A stretch of 64,000 nt of DNA, taken from assembly GCF_003992625.1 (NCBI RefSeq), contig NZ_RZMW01000030.1:1-64000 (forward strand), given 5' to 3'. The notes beneath the pieces were generated by a model. That model was not told where the DNA came from. It made no database searches and saw only the letters and a list, made by a program, of their open reading frames with translations. The translations under genes were made by a program, and so were the position numbers. Positions within the stretch are counted from its first letter, which is position 1. Every line of letters begins with the position of its first letter. Below are positions 17,133 to 26,701 of the stretch, piece by piece. The DNA is from Pelagibacterium lentulum. GTDB lineage: Bacteria > Pseudomonadota > Alphaproteobacteria > Rhizobiales > Devosiaceae.

Positions 17133-18395
17133 ATGTTGACCATTTACACTTTCTCGTCCGAGTGCCCGGATTTCCGGGCACTCACCCAATGGCTTGCCTG
17201 GCAAGGCGTGGCCTACAACGAGCACGATCTGTCTGACCCAATGGTTATGAAACAGGTCCAGGCGCAGTATGGCGACCAGATTGCGCCAATAACGGTCAAC
17301 GGTGAATGGTTCACGTCCGGCCCCTTCGAAGGTCAGAAACCGGACATCGAAGTCAGGCTTGGACAGGTCGGTTGCAGTGAGCCAATTGCCAGCGCACCAA
17401 TGCAAAGCCCGTTGGTTCATTTGCCCCAAGCCGGACAGATCATCGAACTGGAACCCGGCCAGACGATCCTTGCGGGGGCTTTGGCAAAGGGTGTCCCCTT
17501 TCCGCACTGTTGCCGTTCCGGGCAATGTGGCCAATGCAAGTCGCGCCTGATCGAAGGTAAGGTTTTGCTTCTCGATCACACCGAATTTGCACTTTCGAGG
17601 GAAGAGAAGGCCGACGGGCAGATTCTGGCCTGCTGCGCGGTACCGCAAGGACCGGTAAGCGTGGAATGGCTTGATAAGCCCGATCATCCCAACCGAAAAC
17701 TGCAATGCCGCGTTTCGGCCATCGAGGCGCTGACCCACGATATCGTTCGCATCCGGCTCGACCTCGGTGGCCAGCCTTTCAGTTTTTCTGCCGGCCAGCA
17801 TGCCCGGATCTCGTTGGGTGGCCTTCCTGCACGCGACTATTCAATGGCCAACTGCCCTGATCAGAACGAACTTGAGTTCCATATTCGCCATGTTCCCGAT
17901 GGCAAGACATCCAGTTTCATTCATTCGAAGTTGAACCCGGATGACTCTCTGACGCTCGAAGGTCCCTTCGGGACTTCCCATTTGCGCCAGGATCATTCCG
18001 GTCCGATCCTTGCGGTTGCCGGGGGCTCGGGACTTGCGCCCATCCACTCGATCGTGTCCACCGCCCTGGAATTGGGCATGGAGCAACCGATCCATGTATA
18101 TTTCGGTGCGCGCGCTGAGCGTGACCTCTACATGCTGGATCGGTTCCAGTTGCTGACCGATAGGCACCCAAACCTCAGGTTTATGCCCGTTCTGTCAGAA
18201 CAACCATCGGAGCACTTTCGCACCGGCATCGTCAGTGCCGCGATTGCCGAGGACCTGGATCGTCTCCAAGATTGGAAAGCCTATGTTTCCGGCCCCCCAC
18301 CAATGGTCAAGGCAACGATGCTTGTGCTAGCTGCCGCCGGTCTGGAGTCACGCAATCTTCACGCCGATGTTTTCTCCACACCGGTGGAACGCTGA
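17133..18395 (+). CDS. glutaredoxin-[2Fe-2S] ferredoxin-flavin reductase fusion
   Basis: This 420-residue three-domain redox protein is cytoplasmic. Residues 1-75 form a glutaredoxin/thioredoxin-fold domain with a lone Cys-Pro (SSECPDFRAL) and a cis-Pro loop QIAPITVNG. Residues 95-180 form a plant-type ferredoxin with C-x4-C-x2-C (Cys127, 132, 135) and a fourth cysteine at 167/168. Residues 185-420 form an FNR-type reductase with an FAD motif (ARDYSMAN), an NAD(P)H loop (AVAGGSGLAPIHSI), YFGARAERDLYM, and the C-terminal VSGPPPMV. The start at 17133 matches the domain boundary; an earlier in-frame codon at 17079 would add residues without homology. It sits under a CueR-type promoter. A role in reducing thiols or metal centres under copper stress is inferred. 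Confidence 0.9.
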   Translation: MLTIYTFSSECPDFRALTQWLAWQGVAYNEHDLSDPMVMKQVQAQYGDQIAPITVNGEWFTSGPFEGQKPDIEVRLGQVGCSEPIASAPMQSPLVHLPQAGQIIELEPGQTILAGALAKGVPFPHCCRSGQCGQCKSRLIEGKVLLLDHTEFALSREEKADGQILACCAVPQGPVSVEWLDKPDHPNRKLQCRVSAIEALTHDIVRIRLDLGGQPFSFSAGQHARISLGGLPARDYSMANCPDQNELEFHIRHVPDGKTSSFIHSKLNPDDSLTLEGPFGTSHLRQDHSGPILAVAGGSGLAPIHSIVSTALELGMEQPIHVYFGARAERDLYMLDRFQLLTDRHPNLRFMPVLSEQPSEHFRTGIVSAAIAEDLDRLQDWKAYVSGPPPMVKATMLVLAAAGLESRNLHADVFSTPVER

Positions 18396-18482
18396 CTACC
18401 GAGGGTGTAGCCTTGGCATAGTGCTCAGCTCTGCCCATGATCCCGGCATGCTGATCCCAGGGCCTATAAGGAGCCGATACCG

Positions 18483-18524
18483 AACTGACCGGTATAGGCG
18501 AGGAATTGGGTAAAACTGACGCTT
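18483..18524 (+). repeat. copy B of the ~42-bp dispersed repeat
   Basis: It begins AACTGACCGGTATAGGCGAG. By eye it matches the copy at 22925-22966 at 30 of 41 ungapped positions, including GCGAGGAATTG. It lies in the gap between the converging reductase fusion and SLC13 transporter genes, in the same orientation as the other three copies. Confidence 0.5.
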
Positions 18525-18576
18525 GGCATCCGACCCCATCTTGGACGCTCCACATGTTGCAGCTGCGTTGATACCC

Positions 18577-20400
18577 TCAGAACGGCAAAATAATGGGCAC
18601 CATCACCACGCACACACACAGCGCGATCAAGGCCAGCGGCGTGCCAATCTTGACGAAGTCGATAAAACGATAGCGCCCCGGCCCCACCACCAGCGTGTTG
18701 ACCGGCGAGGACACCGGGGTCATGAACGCCGCCGATGCAGCCAACGCAACCGTCATCGCAAACGGATACGGCGAAGCGCCCAGCGCGTCGGCGACCCCAA
18801 GCGCCACCGGCGCCATAAGAACCGCGGTTGCGGTGTTGGAGACAAACAGTCCAAGCCCTGCGGTCACGACAAATATGCTCGCAAGGATCAGATGCGGGCC
18901 AGCCGCCCCGGCGGTATCGAGCAGCGCCTGGGCCGCGATGTCCACGCCCCCGGTGCGCTGTAGGGCAATCGAGAAGGGCAGCATGCCGACAATCAGCACC
19001 AGCGATTGCCAATGGATGGCCCGATAGGCGCTCTTGAAATCCACACAGCCGAACAGCCCCATCATCAGGCATGCGATCAGCGCGGCGGTGAGATTGGGCA
19101 CGATACCCGTCACCATCATTACGATCATCAGCGCAAGCGCCGCAAGGGCAAAGGGCGCGCGGTCAGGCGCGGGCAACACCTCCGTACTTTCGCGCGGAAG
19201 ATCCAGCACGATCAGATGGTTGAAATCGCCCTGAAGGCGCGTTACTGCCTTCCAGGGACCAACCACCAGCAATGTATCGCCCAGTGCCAGCTCGACATGG
19301 CCAAGACTGTCAGATATCGCATCCCGGCCGCGTTTGACCCCGATCACCGAAAGATCGTGATGCGTGCGAAACTGGCTTTCCACCAGCGACTTGCCGATCA
19401 GATCGGACCCGGCGGGCACCATGACCTCGGCCATGCCGATCTCCTGAGCATAGTCGGTGTAATAAGCGCCCGAAAGCGGCAGGTCGCGCAGCCCGAAGCG
19501 CCTCACGATGTCCCCGACATCGCCTTGGGGACCGAAATAATCGATCAGCAAAATGTCGCCCGATGCCAGTCGCTTATCGGCCCGTGGCTGGACAAGCTGG
19601 CGCCCCAAGCGCTGGCGGCGCTCAATGGCCAGAATCGTCAGCCCTTCGCTCGAGCGTAGGTCAAGTTCACCAAGGCTTTGCCCGATCATTGGCGATCCGG
19701 GCCGGATTTGCAGCCGATGTTCGCGCCCCGCCAGCGCGTACTGATCGATCCATGTGGAAAATTGCGGCCCGTTGGGCACATCGGCGGCTTTCTCTGATGT
19801 CAGGAACCGTCGGGCAAACAGCATGTACACAACGGCAAGCACCAGCATGGGAATGCCGAACGCTGTAAAGCTGAAAAATCCAAACCCCTCGAAACCACGT
19901 CGCTCGAGTTCACCGTGCACCACCAGATTGGGCGCGGTCGCCACCAACGTCATCATGCCCGAAATCAGCGCGGCGATGGAGAGCGGCATCATCAGCCGAC
20001 CCGGATTGGTCCCGCTGCGCGCCGCAATCCGCAAGACTATGGGGATGAAGATCGCAACAACCCCGGTCGAACTCATTACCGACCCGACTCCTGCCACGAT
20101 GATCATCAGCAGCACGATCATCCGCGCTTCGCTTTGCCCGGCAGTGGCCGCCAGCCAGTCGCCCATCCGCTGGGCAACCCCGGTGCGGACCAGCCCTTCC
20201 CCAATCACGAACAATGCTGCGATCAGAATGATATTGGGATCGGCAAACCCGGTCAGCGTCTCTTCGATGCTCACGATGCCGCTTAAAGGCAGGATGACGA
20301 TCACCAGCAGCGCCACCCCATCCATGCGCGGGCGCCCGACGATGAACATCACGATTGCCGCACCGAGCAGCATCAGGACAAAACCGAGATCGGAATTCAT
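18577..20400 (-). CDS. SLC13/DASS-family anion transporter with RCK_C domains
   Basis: This 607-residue polytopic membrane protein has about eleven or twelve transmembrane segments in two halves. They are separated near residues 210-380 by a cytoplasmic insert with two TrkA-C/RCK_C modules (SLGELDLRSSEGLTILAIER and LVESQFRTHHDLSVIGVKRG). Family signatures include SSTGVVAIFIPIVLRIA and SNTATAVLMAPVA. Members are Na+-coupled carriers of sulfate, succinate or other dicarboxylates; those with RCK_C inserts are often sulfate or uncharacterised anion carriers. It follows a CoA-transferase gene by 92 bases, which hints at an organic acid, but the substrate is not determined. Confidence 0.9.
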   Translation of the reverse strand: MNSDLGFVLMLLGAAIVMFIVGRPRMDGVALLVIVILPLSGIVSIEETLTGFADPNIILIAALFVIGEGLVRTGVAQRMGDWLAATAGQSEARMIVLLMIIVAGVGSVMSSTGVVAIFIPIVLRIAARSGTNPGRLMMPLSIAALISGMMTLVATAPNLVVHGELERRGFEGFGFFSFTAFGIPMLVLAVVYMLFARRFLTSEKAADVPNGPQFSTWIDQYALAGREHRLQIRPGSPMIGQSLGELDLRSSEGLTILAIERRQRLGRQLVQPRADKRLASGDILLIDYFGPQGDVGDIVRRFGLRDLPLSGAYYTDYAQEIGMAEVMVPAGSDLIGKSLVESQFRTHHDLSVIGVKRGRDAISDSLGHVELALGDTLLVVGPWKAVTRLQGDFNHLIVLDLPRESTEVLPAPDRAPFALAALALMIVMMVTGIVPNLTAALIACLMMGLFGCVDFKSAYRAIHWQSLVLIVGMLPFSIALQRTGGVDIAAQALLDTAGAAGPHLILASIFVVTAGLGLFVSNTATAVLMAPVALGVADALGASPYPFAMTVALAASAAFMTPVSSPVNTLVVGPGRYRFIDFVKIGTPLALIALCVCVVMVPIILPF

Positions 20401-20492
20401 GGAAAGGTATGCTTGCCCGTTGAGAAAACCCGGTTCGTGTTTTCACCCCAAACGTCCGCCAGTTCAATACCGTGCGGTCAGGTAGGCGTCAT

Positions 20493-22328
20493 TCAGCCCT
20501 GTTCGCTCTTGCGCAAAGCCCCTTTCAGGGCCAGTGCGGTCACGCGCGTCTTGATATCTTTTGGCGCTACCAGATCCATGCGCTCCAGTGCCTCTTTCTC
20601 GCGGGCGGCGGGCTGGCCATTCATTCCGGCGAGCACCAGCTTGAAAAGCGCGGAGCGATGCGCGCTGGCGATCCGCAATTCGCCAAGCGGGGGGATCAGA
20701 TATTGCTCGATGTCGGTGAAATCGGTACTGAACGGATAGTCCGGCAACCTGACTTGCCGATGAGGCGCAAGCCAACGTTCAAGCACTTCAGGCGTGTTGT
20801 TGCGGGCAGTATCGGGCAGTCGATAGTATTCGGACAGCTTGCCGGCCTTTTTCGCTTCGGCTTCCAGATCGCTTTGAAACCGGCTGTCGGCGATTTCCAG
20901 AAGCGCGGCAATCGTGTCCGCATCGCTTTTGCCGCGCAGATCGGCAATGCCGTATTCGGTCACCACGATATCGCGCATGTGGCGCGGGATCGTGACGTGT
21001 CCGTATGACCAGACGATGTTGGATTGCACGTTCCCCTTGCTTTCGCGGGTGGCCGAAAGCGTGATGATTGCACGGCCGTCTTCAAGCGCGAACGCCTGCT
21101 CGACGAAATTGAACTGTCCACCCACTCCGCTGACCACCTGCCCGTCGTCGGTGCCGTCGGAAACCGCCGCACCCAGCAGCGTCACCATCATGGCCGCATT
21201 GACGAAGCGTGCATCGCGCCGCGCAACTCGCTTTGCCTGTTCATCGCCATAAAGCGCATTGGTGAAGGAAACCGGCACCATTGCAATCCGTGCGCGTTCG
21301 CTCTCCGGAAGGGCGTTGAGCCGCTCATAAAAAGCACGGCTGTCGAGAAAGAACCCCGCATGGATGGCCGCACCGTCCACCTCGCGCTTGACAATGCCAT
21401 TTTCGAACAGCGCCAGCAGGCCATCGACCAGCATCTCGGTGACCCCATACAGCCCGGTTTGGAACTGGTCGGCTTCCGAAAAACTGTCGCTGCGCGGGAA
21501 TGGACAATCGTCCCAGATCGGGGCGATTGTCTCGCGCTCGCGCAAGAGCAGCGCATGGGCCACCGCATCCCCGATCTCTCCGATTCCGATCTGCAAGGTC
21601 CCGCCATCCTTGATCAGCCGCGAGACATGTAGCCCGATTGCGTGTTCGGGCAGGCCCACCGGGCGCTTGACCACCGAAAACAGATCATGGCTTGGGACGG
21701 AGTCGAGCACAACAGCGCATTCAGCCGGATCGACCTCGCCGGTCCCGGCCATGAACGGCAGGTCAGGGTGAACCTGCGCGATCAGTTTGAATTCGGTTTT
21801 GCCTTCCCCGCGCAACCTGATCAGGTCCGCTGTAATATCGGTGTTGCACGAGAGACTCAGTCGATCATCCTGTCCAGCAACAAGATGCAGGATCACATTG
21901 GGCTCGTGGGACAGTAGAAGGTCGAGCGCATGGGTGTAGTTGGCCGAAACATAGCTGTGCTGCATGGCGGGAACCCTAAGCCAGTTCGCGGCCTGCAGGA
22001 AAAATTCGGTGACCCGGATATTGTCGGGCAGCTTGCCCTCGTGCATCAGCCGCGCATACTCGATCTGCGGGTATTTGCCAAACAATCGGTCCAGTGCGGG
22101 ACCAAGGAAACGCTCTTCCATATCCGAGGAAGGTTTGGGCCGCTCAAGCGTCAGCGCGGCAAAAATGTGCAGACGGATCGATGAGTCGTTAGAAGCGCGT
22201 TCGACCAGCGCATTGACAAGTTCGACCGGCTTGCCCAGCCCAAGCGGCATTGCCACACGCAAATCGCGTCCTACGTGCTGGAGAATCCAGTCAACGACTG
22301 CATCCTGCGACGAAAGCCGTTCAGTCAT
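20493..22328 (-). CDS. acetyl-CoA hydrolase/CoA-transferase family protein
   Basis: This 611-residue enzyme is of the Ach1/Cat1 (COG0427) family. The C-terminal CoA-transferase domain contains SGVGGQFNFVEQAF and the characteristic VVTEYGIADLRGKSD. This class forms a glutamyl-CoA thioester during catalysis. It is longer than the usual 430-510 residues, mainly through extra N-terminal and middle sequence, as in a known long subclass. Family members exchange CoA between acetyl-CoA or succinyl-CoA and other acids. With the SLC13 transporter downstream on the same strand it could activate an imported carboxylate. Confidence 0.88.
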   Translation of the reverse strand: MTERLSSQDAVVDWILQHVGRDLRVAMPLGLGKPVELVNALVERASNDSSIRLHIFAALTLERPKPSSDMEERFLGPALDRLFGKYPQIEYARLMHEGKLPDNIRVTEFFLQAANWLRVPAMQHSYVSANYTHALDLLLSHEPNVILHLVAGQDDRLSLSCNTDITADLIRLRGEGKTEFKLIAQVHPDLPFMAGTGEVDPAECAVVLDSVPSHDLFSVVKRPVGLPEHAIGLHVSRLIKDGGTLQIGIGEIGDAVAHALLLRERETIAPIWDDCPFPRSDSFSEADQFQTGLYGVTEMLVDGLLALFENGIVKREVDGAAIHAGFFLDSRAFYERLNALPESERARIAMVPVSFTNALYGDEQAKRVARRDARFVNAAMMVTLLGAAVSDGTDDGQVVSGVGGQFNFVEQAFALEDGRAIITLSATRESKGNVQSNIVWSYGHVTIPRHMRDIVVTEYGIADLRGKSDADTIAALLEIADSRFQSDLEAEAKKAGKLSEYYRLPDTARNNTPEVLERWLAPHRQVRLPDYPFSTDFTDIEQYLIPPLGELRIASAHRSALFKLVLAGMNGQPAAREKEALERMDLVAPKDIKTRVTALALKGALRKSEQG

Positions 22329-22566
22329 TTCTTCTGCTCGCTGTTAGGCGCTGCTGACACGAATGTCCTTTCCCGGTTCTTTGGGCCTGCCTCAATGTCC
22401 AACGTGACCGGGGTTGATTTTGTTGCGAAAAAATGCGCCGCTCAGCGGGACAGGCGACGCCACATGCCACCAAGAATGCCATAGCCCGCTAGACACAACG
22501 CCAGGAACAAAAGCGCAAGAGAAGGCGGCTTAGTTTGGATCGCTGCGCTGGTCCAGTCCCAGGGGC

Positions 22567-22854
22567 TCACTCCAATACCGCATCGTATTTCTGTCGCTTG
22601 AGATACGGCTTCAGATATTGCGCTGGCAGCAGCCGCACGTCGTGACCTCGAACAGTGAGTTCCCTCGCCCAATAGTGTGACGTGCTGCAGGCTTCGATCC
22701 CCACCAAGCACCGCGAAAGCTTCTCGAAAAACGCCAACACGCGGCCACAGGTCACTTTCCGGCGAACCACCACCTAACCCGCGGCATCCACACCATGCAC
22801 CTGAAACACTGACTTTGCGATATCTAGACCAATCGTCGTAACATTGCCCATCAT
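22567..22854 (-). mobile_element. IS110-family transposase remnant, N-terminal part with internal stop
   Basis: The translation starts MMGNVTTIGLDIAKSVFQVHG, the DEDD-type N-terminus of IS110 transposases. It continues LVGIEACSTSHYWARELTVR and LPAQYLKPYLKRQKYDA. A TAG stop at 22774-22776 interrupts the frame right after HGVDAAG, and the reading frame resumes unchanged behind it. The protein stops at 22567 shortly after KRQKYDAVLE, so the middle and the C-terminal Transposase_20 domain are missing. This is an inactive scar. Confidence 0.9.
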
Positions 22855-22924
22855 AGCTCTCCTCAGCTCTAGCCCTGCGATTATACCGCAAGAGGAAGGA
22901 GCGCCGTCCATCGCATCAATTCCG

Positions 22925-22966
22925 GACTGACCAGTTTCAGCGAGGAATTGCAAAAAACGGACATTC
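22925..22966 (+). repeat. copy A of the ~42-bp dispersed repeat
   Basis: It begins GACTGACCAGTTTCAGCGAG and ends ACGGACATTC. It lies just outside the 5' end of the IS110 remnant. It aligns without gaps to the copies at 15301 and 18483, and it was used as the reference for the four-copy comparison. Confidence 0.5.
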
Positions 22967-23182
22967 ATAGTCAATCGGGAGGCGTCCGCATCTGGGTCGG
23001 CCACCAATACTTATCCCGATGCAAAGCGTCGTCCCGGGAGTGCACTCTTCCAGTTCACCGATGCACCTGGTGGAGTGCGCGGATATCGCCTCTAACCCCG
23101 GTGAAGCGTCCCGTTTTTGAAATGGGTCTGCCTGCGCCCAAGGCCATTGTCAGCGCGGCCGTCTTGCAGGAAGATGCGCCAC

Positions 23183-24833
23183 ATGATCGATAGCATATTC
23201 TATGAAATCGCCCTACTCGTTCTGATGGCCTCGGCGCTTGGTTTGCTCGGGCTGGTCTTGCGGCAGCCCCTCGTCGTTGCTTTCATAGCAGTTGGCTTGG
23301 TTGCAGGCCCGGACCTGCTGGGACTGGTATCATCTACAGATTTCATAGAGACGCTCAGCCAGATTTCGATCGCTGTGCTGCTCTTTCTGGTCGGGCTGAA
23401 ACTGGATCTGACCCTGATCCGAAGCTTAGGAAGGTTGCTGTTGCTACCGGTCTTGGACAGGTGACCTTCACCGCCCTCTTCGGCTTCTTGTTGTGCCTAC
23501 TCCTTGGGATCGACTGGCTGACCAGCCTGTATGTCGCAATTGCGCTGACTTTTTCATCGACGATCATCATCGTGAAGCTCCTGTCGGACAAGCAGGAGAT
23601 AAGTGCACTGCACGGTAAGATCGCGTTGGGGTTCCTGATCGTTCAGGATCTGTTTGTCGTGCTCGCGATGGTACTTCTATCTGCGGTCGGAGTCGGCACC
23701 GGTGATAATGGAGGGACCTTCCAAGATATTGCTCTGGTTGTGGGTGGCGGCATAGGTCTTCTTGCTGGGGTCATCGTGTTCGCACGCTATGTCGCAACGC
23801 CACTTCTCAATCTGATGTCCAGGTCGCCGGAGCTTCTTGTGATATTCGCCGTTGGCTGGGCCGCCGGCCTCGCGGCGGCAGCTGATGCGTTCGGATTAGG
23901 AAAGGAACTTGGCGGACTGCTTGCCGGCGTATCACTGGCATCCACCCAATACCGCGACGCATAAACTCGCGACTGTCGAGCCTACGCGATTTCCTTTTGC
24001 TGTTCTTTTTCATCCATCTTGGCGCGTCTCTGTCTCTCGGTAGCTTGGGCGACCAAATCCTGCCGGCCGTGGTCCTTTCGCTGTTCGTACTTATCGGCAA
24101 TCCGCTGATCGTGCTCGCGATCATGGGCGCCTTGGGCTACCGCAAACGCACCGGCTTTCTTGCGGGATTAACTGTGGCGCAAATATCTGAGTTTTCTTTG
24201 ATATTTATGGCGATGGGACTAGCGCTCGGCCACGTGACTGAAGACGCGTTAGGATTGGTGACACTGGTTGGCCTCGTGACCATTGCCGTGTCCGTTTACA
24301 TGATCACGTGGTCACACAGGCTCTATCAGCTTTTTGAGCCTTATCTCGGAATCTTCGAACGCCGAACGCCTTATCGTGAGAATGACAACGAGACAGTATC
24401 TATGGCCAAGCACGACTTTGTCGTGTTCGGATTGGGCCGGTACGGGAGTCGTATTGGCATACGTCTCAAGGAGCTCGGTTTTCGACCGCTGGGGGTGGAT
24501 TTCGATCCTGAGGCGGTCGCTGCGTGGCGTCGATTGGGCCTTGATGCTGAATACGGTGATGCGACCGATCCCGATTTCCTGGCTCATCTGAATCTCGAGC
24601 AAGTTCGCGCCGTTGTCAGCGCTGTGCCGCGCGAACGTGGCGCACTTACGGAGGCTGATCCCCAATTGGCCCTGCTGCACGGACTGACATCGTCCGGGTA
24701 TCAAGGGAAGATTTTCCTTTCCGTACAGACGATGGCTGAGACCGAGGATCTAATCAACCGAGGCGCGAGCGTCATCCTGCACCCCTTTGATGACGCAGCC
24801 GATTATGCGGTCAAGCAACTGACGACCGCATAA
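23183..24833 (+). pseudogene. KefB/RosB-type CPA2 cation:proton antiporter, two frameshifts
   Basis: Three adjacent frames join into one monovalent cation/H+ antiporter of about 550 residues. It has an N-terminal membrane domain (MIDSIFYEIALLVLMASALG), a middle section (VAIALTFSSTIIIVKLLSDK, GKIALGFLIVQDLFVV) and a C-terminal TrkA-N domain (FVVFGLGRYGSRIG). The first break is near 23430, where GGAAGGTTGCTG needs one more A to continue as GKVAVATGLGQVTFT. The second is near 23960, where GACGCATAAACTCG lacks one base and creates the stop after STQYRDA. Both are single-base losses. Everything else is intact, so the inactivation is recent or the breaks are sequencing errors. Confidence 0.85.
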
Positions 24834-24903
24834 CTCTTTGCGTCGGCTACTCAAACGCGAGTATTGCGAGCTCACACTGCCGTCGATTTCGGGGCCGGGA
24901 GCG

Positions 24904-24948
24904 GACTGTCCGATTCTGGCCGTGGTGTCAGATAAGCCGACGTTCGGC
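24904..24948 (+). repeat. copy E of the dispersed repeat, diverged centre
   Basis: The outer parts match copy C well (GACTGTCCGATTCTGGC at the left and AAGCCGACGTTCGGC at the right), while the middle ten or so bases have diverged. It lies just after the broken antiporter gene. The fixed length of about 45 bases between the arms supports a shared origin. Confidence 0.4.
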
Positions 24949-25018
24949 ATCCGACTGCATTTCGGTCGTTCACGGTTGTGTAATCTGCGGGTGCTTTCGG
25001 GACATCTCGTATGCGTGA

Positions 25019-25290
25019 TTATAGCCTTTCGCGAAGCGCCTCGTAAGGCGTTTTTCCGTTGAACGCGCCATGCGGCCTTGCGAAGTTATAAAAGCGTTCC
25101 CATTCGGCCAGTTTCTCCTCCAGATCCACGCCGCCTTTGTAGCTGAGCAATTGGTAGAATTCCTGCTGATCAGATCGATGCGAGCGTTCGACCTTTCCGT
25201 TTGGCTGCGAGGTGCCGCGCCTGACATAGGCGTGTCGGAAGCCCTGGTCCTCGGCATGCCAGTGGAACTTGGCCCGGAACTCATGTCCAT
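25019..25290 (-). mobile_element. IS481-family transposase remnant, C-terminal end
   Basis: From GHEFRAKFHWHAEDQGFRH to the end (GKTPYEALRERL), this is the end of an rve/DDE integrase core of IS481 type. The final catalytic glutamate lies in NGKVERSHRSDQQEFY. The 5' two thirds, including the helix-turn-helix and both aspartates, are absent. Upstream of 25290 the frame continues into unrelated sequence, so another insertion or deletion has cut it. Confidence 0.88.
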
Positions 25291-25318
25291 AGCACGTTGG
25301 GAAAAAGCTCTGCCGATA

Positions 25319-25370
25319 GGTTATGGCCACGCGCGTAGCCCTCCACATAGCGCAGCGGGTGGCCATAACC
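25319..25370. repeat. 12-bp perfect inverted repeat
   Basis: GGTTATGGCCAC (25319-25330) and GTGGCCATAACC (25359-25370) are perfect inverses around a 28-base centre. The pair lies just beyond the broken end of the IS481 remnant and before a 250-base stretch with no recognisable gene (25371-25623). It could be the end of a further, lost mobile element or a target hairpin. No T-run follows, so it does not look like a terminator. Confidence 0.45.
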
Positions 25371-25623
25371 GGTCTCAGGTCTCAACAGTGGTTCTGCACA
25401 ACCACACCGCTGAGGAGACCAGCTATGACCGCCACCCATTCTATTGCGCCGAGCGTCCTGGTCGGGATGCCTGGCAAAACGCGCCGCCTAAACTGAAACA
25501 GAAATCGAACCAGAGCCTCCATTACGAAACTGCCTCAGTATTCTGAAAAATTCTGACGACGGACACGAACCATCGATGATGGCATGGCGCTATGCCGACA
25601 GTTCCGTCAAAACATGAAGGACT

Positions 25624-26700
<1,077 letters not shown>

Positions 26701-26701
26701 A

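Noticed and set aside
20472-21008. Plus-strand frame of 178 residues
   Set aside because: Antisense shadow of the CoA-transferase, with no start site or domain.
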